From contig CALWJG010000042.1 in NCBI GenBank assembly GCA_944380945.1, positions 1 to 11,366 on the forward strand: 11,366 nucleotides of DNA, given 5' to 3'. Of this stretch, positions 6,733 to 11,366 are shown piece after piece; the stretch's first letter is position 1; each line of letters opens with the position of its first letter. The notes beneath the pieces are model-generated. The model saw nothing but the letters and a program-made list of their open reading frames with translations. It did no database searches and was not told the origin of the DNA. This DNA is from an uncultured Agathobaculum sp. (GTDB taxonomy: Bacteria; Bacillota; Clostridia; Oscillospirales; Butyricicoccaceae). A program made the translations under genes and the position numbers.

Positions 6733-6766
6733 TTCCGCCGGGCGGGTCTGTCCTGCCCGGACGGAA
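6733..6766 (+). other. Long stable hairpin between dctM and uxaB
   Basis: TTCCG-CCGGGCGGG (6733-6746) pairs with CCTGCCCGG (6752-6760) and CGGAA (6762-6766), giving 14 bp with one bulged A and one G-T wobble around a TCTGT loop. It sits in the 99-bp gap between the transporter and the enzymes, ending 25 nt before the uxaB ATG. No U-tract follows, so it is not a standard terminator. It may separate transporter and enzyme mRNA segments or limit uxaB translation, whose ribosome site is weak. Confidence 0.6.
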
Positions 6767-6791
6767 ACCCTGAAACGAAGGGAAAAGCGCT

Positions 6792-8282
6792 ATGGAAAAA
6801 TTAAATTATGAAGTACTGAAAAAGTCCGGCTATCAGGGCTACATCCTGGAAAACGCGCCGGAAAAGATCCTTCAGTTCGGCGAGGGCAATTTCCTGCGTG
6901 CATTTGTCGACTACTGGTTCGATATGTCCAATGAGAAGGTCGGCTGGAACGGCAAGGCTGTTCTGGTGCAGCCGATCGCGCCCGGCCTCGCAAAGCAGAT
7001 CAACGAGCAGCAGGGCCTGTACACCCTGTATCTGCGCGGCCGTGAAAACGGCGAGAAGGTCGACCGCAAGCGCGTCATTTCCTCGGTCAGCCGCTGCCTG
7101 AACCCCTATGAAAAGGCGGACTACGAGGCGATGATGCAGGTCGCGGTTTCGGACGACCTCGAGTTCATCGTGTCCAACACCACCGAGGCTGGCATCGTTT
7201 ACGATCCCGCCTGCCAGAAGGATGACTGCCCCCCGTCCTCCTTCCCTGCCAAGCTGACCCAGGTGCTGTATGCGCGCTGGAAGGCCGGCAAAAAGCCGCT
7301 GGTCATCCTGTCCTGCGAGCTGATCGACAACAACGGCAAGGAGCTGCAGAAGTGCGTCGGCCAGTACATCGAGCAGTGGGGTCTGGAAGCGGACTTCAAG
7401 GCCTGGTGCGGCGAATGCACGTTCTGCTCCACGCTGGTCGACCGCATCGTGCCCGGCCGCATCAAGGACCCGGCAGAAGCGGCCAAGATGGACGAGGAAA
7501 ACGGCTACCACGACGAGCTGATCGACGTGGGCGAGGTATTCGGCGTCTGGAACATCGAAGGCCCGGCGTGGCTCGAGGACAAGCTGCCCTTTAAGGCGGC
7601 CGGACTCAACTGCATCGTCGTGCCGGACGTCACCCCGTACAAAAAGCGCAAGGTGCGCATCCTCAACGGCGCGCACACCGGTTTTGTGCTGGGCTCTTAC
7701 CTCGCGGGCTTTGACATCGTGCGCGACTGCATGCGCAACGACAACATCCGCGGCTTTATGAACAAAATGCTGTATGAGGAGGTCATCCCCACCCTGCCGC
7801 TCGATAAGGCCGATCTGGAGCACTTCGCTGCGGCGGTCGAGGACCGCTTCAACAACCCGTTTGTCGACCATGAGCTGATGAGCATTTCGCTCAACTCCAC
7901 CTCCAAGTGGAAGGCGCGCAACATGCCCAGCTTTTTGGAGTACATCGACAAGCAGGGCAAGCTGCCGGTCTGCCTGACCATGAGCCTGGCCGCCTACATC
8001 GCGTTCTACTCGAACGATGTGCAGGAGCTGACCGACAAGGGCCTTGTCTGCAAGCGCCCGAAGGGCAACACCTACACCTGCTCGGACGACCGCTGGGCGC
8101 TCGAGTTCTTCTGGAACCACAAGGACGACAGCGCAGCCGATCTGGTGCACGCGGTGCTCACCAACGAGCAGATGTGGGATCAGGACCTGACCAAGATCGA
8201 CGGCGTGGAAGCTGCGGTGCTTGCTGATCTGAACAAGATCCGTGCGGACGGCGCGGAGGCTGCATTCGCTTCCTGCCTGTAA
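6792..8282 (+). CDS. uxaB: Tagaturonate reductase (altronate oxidoreductase)
   Basis: The 496-aa protein is a long-chain polyol dehydrogenase of the UxaB type. It reduces D-tagaturonate to D-altronate with NADH in the cytoplasm. The N-terminal segment ILQFGEGNFLRAFVD (26-40) is nearly identical in style to E. coli UxaB, and SNTTEAGI (128-135), CELIDNNG (175-182) and FCSTLVDRIVPGR (211-223) follow in order. The catalytic motif K-x4-N-x2-H is seen as K287, N292 and H295 in KVRILNGAH. These SNTTEAGI and FCSTLVDRIV stretches favour UxaB over fructuronate reductase UxuB. The C-terminus carries several cysteines but no frame break. The ribosome site is only AAGGGA, 9 nt before the ATG, behind a strong hairpin. 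It lies 15 bp ahead of uxaA, its pathway partner. Confidence 0.93.
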   Translation: MEKLNYEVLKKSGYQGYILENAPEKILQFGEGNFLRAFVDYWFDMSNEKVGWNGKAVLVQPIAPGLAKQINEQQGLYTLYLRGRENGEKVDRKRVISSVSRCLNPYEKADYEAMMQVAVSDDLEFIVSNTTEAGIVYDPACQKDDCPPSSFPAKLTQVLYARWKAGKKPLVILSCELIDNNGKELQKCVGQYIEQWGLEADFKAWCGECTFCSTLVDRIVPGRIKDPAEAAKMDEENGYHDELIDVGEVFGVWNIEGPAWLEDKLPFKAAGLNCIVVPDVTPYKKRKVRILNGAHTGFVLGSYLAGFDIVRDCMRNDNIRGFMNKMLYEEVIPTLPLDKADLEHFAAAVEDRFNNPFVDHELMSISLNSTSKWKARNMPSFLEYIDKQGKLPVCLTMSLAAYIAFYSNDVQELTDKGLVCKRPKGNTYTCSDDRWALEFFWNHKDDSAADLVHAVLTNEQMWDQDLTKIDGVEAAVLADLNKIRADGAEAAFASCL

Positions 8283-8297
8283 GCGGGAGGGCTGTTT

Positions 8298-9779
8298 ATG
8301 ACAAAGCTCATTCAAATCACCGGGCGGGATAACGTAGCGGTCGCGCTGCACCCTGTTGCCAAGGGCGAAACGCTTTCAGCCGGCAGCGTGACTGTCACCG
8401 CCATCGAGGACATCCCGCAGGGCCATAAGATCGCGCTGGAGCCGATCGCCGAAGGCGCGGCGGTCGTCAAGTACGGCTACCCCATCGGCCACACGACCGC
8501 AGCGGTCCAAACCGGCGCCTGGGTGCATACCCACAATATGCGCACCAACCTGTCCGGCGAAGAGGAATACACCTACGCGCCGGCGGTTCCCACGGTGCAG
8601 GCCGTCGAGCCGGAGACCTTCCTCGGCTACCGCCGCAAGGACGGCCGCGCGGCTGTGCGCAATGAGATCTGGATCATCCCCACGGTCGGCTGCGTCAACG
8701 ACGTTGCCAAAAAGCTGGTGCGGGACAATCAGGATCTGGTGACAGGCTCGATCGACGGCCTGTACACCTTTACCCACCCTTACGGTTGCTCGCAGACCGG
8801 CGCGGACCACGCGCAGACCCGCAAGCTGCTGGCGGCGCTCGTGCGCCATCCGAACGCAGGCGCGGTGCTCGTGCTCAGTCTGGGCTGTGAAAACCTGCAG
8901 CATGACCAGTTTGTCGAGGAGCTCGGGCCCTATGATGCGGACCGCGTCAAGTTCCTGACCTGTCAGGATGTAGAGGATGAATTTGCCGCCGGCCGCGCGC
9001 TGCTCGAGCAGTGCGCCGCCTATGCCGCGCAGTTCAGCCGCCAGCCCATCCCGGTCAGCGATCTCGTGATCGGCATGAAGTGCGGCGGCTCGGACGGCCT
9101 CTCGGGCGTGACAGCAAACCCGACGGTCGGCGCGTTCAGCGATATGATGATCGCGCGCGGCGGGTCGACCGTGCTGACCGAGGTACCTGAGATGTTTGGC
9201 GCGGAGGGCATGCTGCTCAGCCGCTGCGTCAGCCGCGAGGTGTTTGACAAGGCGGCCTCCATGCTGAACAACTTCAAGGATTACTTTATCAGCCACCATG
9301 AGACCGTATACGAAAACCCCTCCCCCGGCAACAAAAAGGGCGGCATCACGACGCTGGAGGACAAGTCCTGCGGCTGCGTGCAGAAGGGCGGCACAGCGCC
9401 GATCGTGGATGTGATCGGCTATGGCGATGCGGTCACGGCGCACGGTCTGAACATGCTGTACGGCCCGGGCAACGACCTTGTCTCAGCCACCGCCATGACG
9501 GCGGCGGGCGCACACATTGTCCTGTTCACCACCGGCCGCGGCACGCCGTTCGGCGCGCCGGCGCCGACCATCAAGATCGCCAGCAACAGCCAGCTTGCCG
9601 CGAAGAAATCCGGCTGGATCGACTTTGACGCCGGTCCGGTCGCGGATGGCGAGGCGATCAGCGACGCGGCCAAGCGCCTGTTTGACCTGGTGCTTCAGGT
9701 TGCAAGCGGCCAGCTCTCCAAAAGCGAGCAGCTGGGCTACCGTGAAATCGCGATTTTCAAAGACGGCGTAACACTTTAA
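8298..9779 (+). CDS. uxaA: Altronate dehydratase
   Basis: The 493-aa protein removes water from D-altronate to give 2-keto-3-deoxy-D-gluconate. It has the full two-domain build: an N-terminal SAF domain at about residues 10-82 ending in GAWVHTHNMRTNL, and a C-terminal catalytic region that opens with FLGYRRKDGRAAVRNEIW (108-125). Further family blocks are HPYGCSQTGADH (160-171), LGCENLQ (195-201), KCGGSDGLSGVTANP and KSCGCVQKGG. Histidines and cysteines in these blocks are the expected iron ligands. Galactarate dehydratase (GarD) shares this fold and is the main alternative, but the adjacent uxaB and kdg genes favour altronate. GGGAGGG lies 6-7 nt before the ATG, 15 bp after uxaB. Confidence 0.94.
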   Translation: MTKLIQITGRDNVAVALHPVAKGETLSAGSVTVTAIEDIPQGHKIALEPIAEGAAVVKYGYPIGHTTAAVQTGAWVHTHNMRTNLSGEEEYTYAPAVPTVQAVEPETFLGYRRKDGRAAVRNEIWIIPTVGCVNDVAKKLVRDNQDLVTGSIDGLYTFTHPYGCSQTGADHAQTRKLLAALVRHPNAGAVLVLSLGCENLQHDQFVEELGPYDADRVKFLTCQDVEDEFAAGRALLEQCAAYAAQFSRQPIPVSDLVIGMKCGGSDGLSGVTANPTVGAFSDMMIARGGSTVLTEVPEMFGAEGMLLSRCVSREVFDKAASMLNNFKDYFISHHETVYENPSPGNKKGGITTLEDKSCGCVQKGGTAPIVDVIGYGDAVTAHGLNMLYGPGNDLVSATAMTAAGAHIVLFTTGRGTPFGAPAPTIKIASNSQLAAKKSGWIDFDAGPVADGEAISDAAKRLFDLVLQVASGQLSKSEQLGYREIAIFKDGVTL

Positions 9780-9796
9780 CCGAATACCGGAAAACA

Positions 9797-9839
9797 CATC
9801 GCCTCATCCGCTGTCCGCATGACGGCTGATGGGGCGATG
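9797..9839 (+). other. Long intergenic hairpin between uxaA and kdgA
   Basis: CATCGCCTCATC (9797-9808) pairs with GATGGGGCGATG (9828-9839), 12 bp with one wobble. After one mismatch a further 6 bp (GCTGTC with GACGGC) close a CGCAT loop. The flanking ACCGG (9786-9790) and CCGGT (9843-9847) can also pair. It fills most of the 90-bp gap and ends 30 nt before the kdgA ATG. No U-run follows, so it is probably a stability or processing element. Confidence 0.65.
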
Positions 9840-9869
9840 CAACCGGTTTCGCTGAGAGGAGAACCAACA

Positions 9870-10514
9870 ATGAATGAAATGGAGAAACGGATCTCGGAGA
9901 TCGGCGTGGTGCCGGTCATCAAGCTGAACCATCCGGAGCGGGACGCGGCGCCGCTGGCGAAGGCGTTGATCGCGGGCGGCGTGCCGGTGGCGGAGGTCAC
10001 CTTCCGCGCGGCGGGCGCGGCCATCGCCATCAAGACCATGCGCGAGCAGTTCCCGGAGATGCTGGTCGGCGCCGGCACCGTGCTCACCACCGCGCAGGTG
10101 GATGAGGCCATGGCCGCGGGCGCGCAGTTCATCGTCACCCCGGGCATGGACCCCGCGCTCGTCGAATACTGCCAGAAGGCCGGCATCCAGATCTTCCCCG
10201 GCTGCACCACGCCCACCGATTACCACACCGCCTACAAGTTCGGCCTTTCGGTGCTCAAGTTCTTCCCGGCCGAGCAGTCCGGCGGCATGGCGAAGATCAA
10301 ATCCATGAGCGCGCCTTTCCCGATGTTCAAGATCATGCCCACCGGCGGCATTTCGCTGAAGAACCTCGCGGATTACGTCAAGAACCCGGTCATCGCGGCC
10401 TGCGGCGGTTCCTACATGGTCACCGCGGACCTGATCGACAACGGCAAGTGGGAGGAGATCACCGACCTGTGCAAGCAGTCGGTCGAGATCGTAAAGGCGG
10501 CGCGCAATGCTTAA
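9870..10514 (+). CDS. kdgA: 2-keto-3-deoxy-6-phosphogluconate (KDPG) aldolase
   Basis: The 214-aa protein is a class I aldolase that splits KDPG into pyruvate and glyceraldehyde-3-phosphate. K130 in KFFPAEQ (130-136) is the Schiff-base lysine. E42 and R46 (AEVTFR), T70 (GAGT), P91 (VTPGMD) and the phosphate-binding TGG (158-160) match the E. coli Eda active site with a constant offset of about three residues. The start at 9870 follows GAGAGGAG with 8-9 nt spacing; an in-frame ATG at 9819 would add 17 residues encoded inside a hairpin and lacks a ribosome site. Its last 8 bp overlap the VOC gene in another frame. Some family members also cleave 4-hydroxy-2-oxoglutarate, so dual activity cannot be excluded. 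Confidence 0.94.
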   Translation: MNEMEKRISEIGVVPVIKLNHPERDAAPLAKALIAGGVPVAEVTFRAAGAAIAIKTMREQFPEMLVGAGTVLTTAQVDEAMAAGAQFIVTPGMDPALVEYCQKAGIQIFPGCTTPTDYHTAYKFGLSVLKFFPAEQSGGMAKIKSMSAPFPMFKIMPTGGISLKNLADYVKNPVIAACGGSYMVTADLIDNGKWEEITDLCKQSVEIVKAARNA

Positions 10515-10854
10515 GTACACGCTGGCCCATGTGGGCATCAACGCCGCGAACCGCGATGAGGCAGAAAAAGCTGCCCGTATGTTCGAGACCCTGTTCGGCT
10601 TTGCGGTCAAGGAGGGCAACAGCTCGATCTTCGCCGGAGACGGCGTCGAGGTGATGAAGGAGCCGTACAAGGGCACAAACGGCCATATCGCCATCGGCAC
10701 GCCGGATGTGACGGCAGCCAAGGCCGAGCTGGAAGCCCGCGGCTTTGCGTTCGACGACACGACCGCGAAGTTTAAGGCGGACGGCACGCTGAACGCCATC
10801 TATCTCACGGACGAGATCTGCGGCTTTGCCGTGCATCTGGTCGGGAAACAGTAA
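10507..10854 (+). CDS. Small VOC (glyoxalase/bleomycin-resistance fold) protein
   Basis: The 115-aa protein shows the paired beta-alpha-beta-beta-beta pattern of the vicinal-oxygen-chelate superfamily. LAHVGINAANRDEAEKAARM opens module one, and GHIAIGTPDVTAAKAELEARG opens module two. Likely metal ligands are H8, E48, H60 and H110; the last site is usually glutamate, so H110 in CGFAVHLV is unusual. The ATG at 10507 overlaps the end of kdgA by 8 bp in a different frame and has no strong ribosome site of its own, which suggests translation coupled to the aldolase. Its function is unknown. A pathway role such as isomerising or opening a sugar-acid intermediate, or removing a toxic ketoaldehyde by-product, is possible but not shown by the sequence. 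Confidence 0.8.
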   Translation: MLKYTLAHVGINAANRDEAEKAARMFETLFGFAVKEGNSSIFAGDGVEVMKEPYKGTNGHIAIGTPDVTAAKAELEARGFAFDDTTAKFKADGTLNAIYLTDEICGFAVHLVGKQ

Positions 10855-10874
10855 AAAGTACAGGAGGGAAACCC

Positions 10875-11366
10875 ATGAAAGTTGTCACCTTCGGTGAATT
10901 GATGATCCGGCTGCAGCCGTACAACTACGAGCGGTTCGTGCAGGCCGACCATCTGGAATTTTCGTTCGGCGGCGGCGAGGCCAATGTGGCGGTCTCGCTG
11001 GCCAACTACGGCATGGACGCCGCCTATGTCACCAAGCTGCCGGCACACGCGATCGGTCAGGCGGCGGTCAACTCGCTGCGCCGTTACGGCGTGGACACGA
11101 GCATGATCGTGCGCGGCGGCGACCGCGTCGGCATCTACTTCAACGAGAAGGGCGCGTCCCAGCGCGGCTCGGTCTGCATCTATGACCGCGCGCACTCGGC
11201 GATTCAGGAAGCGACCACGGCTGACTTTGACTGGAATGCGATCTTCGAGGGCGTGGACTGGTTCCACTTCACCGGCATCACGCCGGCGCTGGGCCCGAAC
11301 GTGGTGGACATCTGCCGCGAGGCCTGTCAGGCGGCCAAGGCGCACGGGGTCAAGATCTCCTGCGAC
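10875..11366 (+). CDS. kdgK: 2-keto-3-deoxygluconate kinase, 3' end cut by window
   Basis: The first 164 residues of a PfkB/ribokinase-family sugar kinase are present and stay open to the window edge; the full protein would be expected near 310-340 aa. The start MKVVTFGELMIRLQP follows GGAGGG by 6 nt. GGGEANVAVSLANYG (32-46) is the first PfkB signature, and the segment RGSVCIYDRAHSAI (97-110) matches the substrate-side strand and R-rich loop typical of KDG kinases. FHFTGITPALG (130-140) follows as in the family. The product would phosphorylate KDG to KDPG, the substrate of the upstream aldolase. The ATP-binding second PfkB signature lies beyond the window, so activity cannot be judged in full. 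The VOC gene ends 20 bp upstream, consistent with one operon. Confidence 0.92.
   Translation, partial: MKVVTFGELMIRLQPYNYERFVQADHLEFSFGGGEANVAVSLANYGMDAAYVTKLPAHAIGQAAVNSLRRYGVDTSMIVRGGDRVGIYFNEKGASQRGSVCIYDRAHSAIQEATTADFDWNAIFEGVDWFHFTGITPALGPNVVDICREACQAAKAHGVKISCD

Noticed and set aside
6801..8351. 516-codon open frame on the minus strand opposite uxaB
   Set aside because: The product has no family features, while the plus strand encodes a full-length UxaB with catalytic residues; it is a codon-bias shadow.
8298..9779. Galactarate dehydratase (GarD) instead of altronate dehydratase
   Set aside because: The fold is shared, but the gene directly follows uxaB and precedes kdg genes, with no glucarate/galactarate pathway genes in the window.
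9819..9869. N-terminal extension of KDPG aldolase
   Set aside because: The extra 17 residues come from the hairpin region and lack a ribosome site; the ATG at 9870 has a good one and gives the normal length.

Overview
The window looks like part of a sugar-acid (hexuronate/hexonate) catabolic locus from a fairly GC-rich Firmicute, probably a gut-type Clostridia (Oscillospirales-like). This rests on strong GGAGG ribosome sites, GC-rich codon choice, a lipoprotein-type TRAP binding protein and Clostridia-like versions of the Uxa/Kdg enzymes. No 16S or other marker gene is present, so the placement is an inference.

Layout. Positions 1-1161, on the minus strand, carry a GntR/FCD transcription regulator followed by a small two-helix membrane protein of unknown function. 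Positions 1162-1457 are a divergent control region. It holds a sigma-A promoter for the regulator, a near-consensus promoter for the rightward genes (TTGACA-N17-TAATAT), and a perfect 10-bp inverted repeat over the rightward -10 and start region that is the best operator candidate. From 1458 to the right end everything reads rightward: a zinc-dependent MDR dehydrogenase, a URO-D-superfamily protein, a three-part TRAP transporter (dctP, dctQ, dctM), tagaturonate reductase (uxaB), altronate dehydratase (uxaA), KDPG aldolase (kdgA), a small VOC/glyoxalase-fold protein overlapping kdgA, and the first 164 codons of KDG kinase (kdgK), cut by the window edge.

How the genes fit together. The TRAP system would import an organic or sugar acid. 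The MDR dehydrogenase could oxidise an aldonate such as L-galactonate to D-tagaturonate. UxaB reduces tagaturonate to D-altronate, UxaA dehydrates this to 2-keto-3-deoxygluconate (KDG), KdgK phosphorylates it, and KdgA splits KDPG into pyruvate and glyceraldehyde-3-phosphate. Uronate isomerase (uxaC) is not in the window, so the entry substrate (galacturonate or an aldonate) is not settled. The regulator is likely a repressor released by a pathway intermediate.

The least explained parts are the URO-D-like protein in a sugar-acid operon without a visible corrinoid partner, the VOC protein coupled to the aldolase, the membrane protein behind the regulator, and a set of stable intergenic hairpins without U-tracts (3725-3745, 4854-4882, 6733-6766, 9797-9839). 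These hairpins are unlike one another in sequence and probably tune mRNA segments rather than end transcription. I saw no RNA genes, mobile elements, CRISPR arrays or intrinsic terminators.
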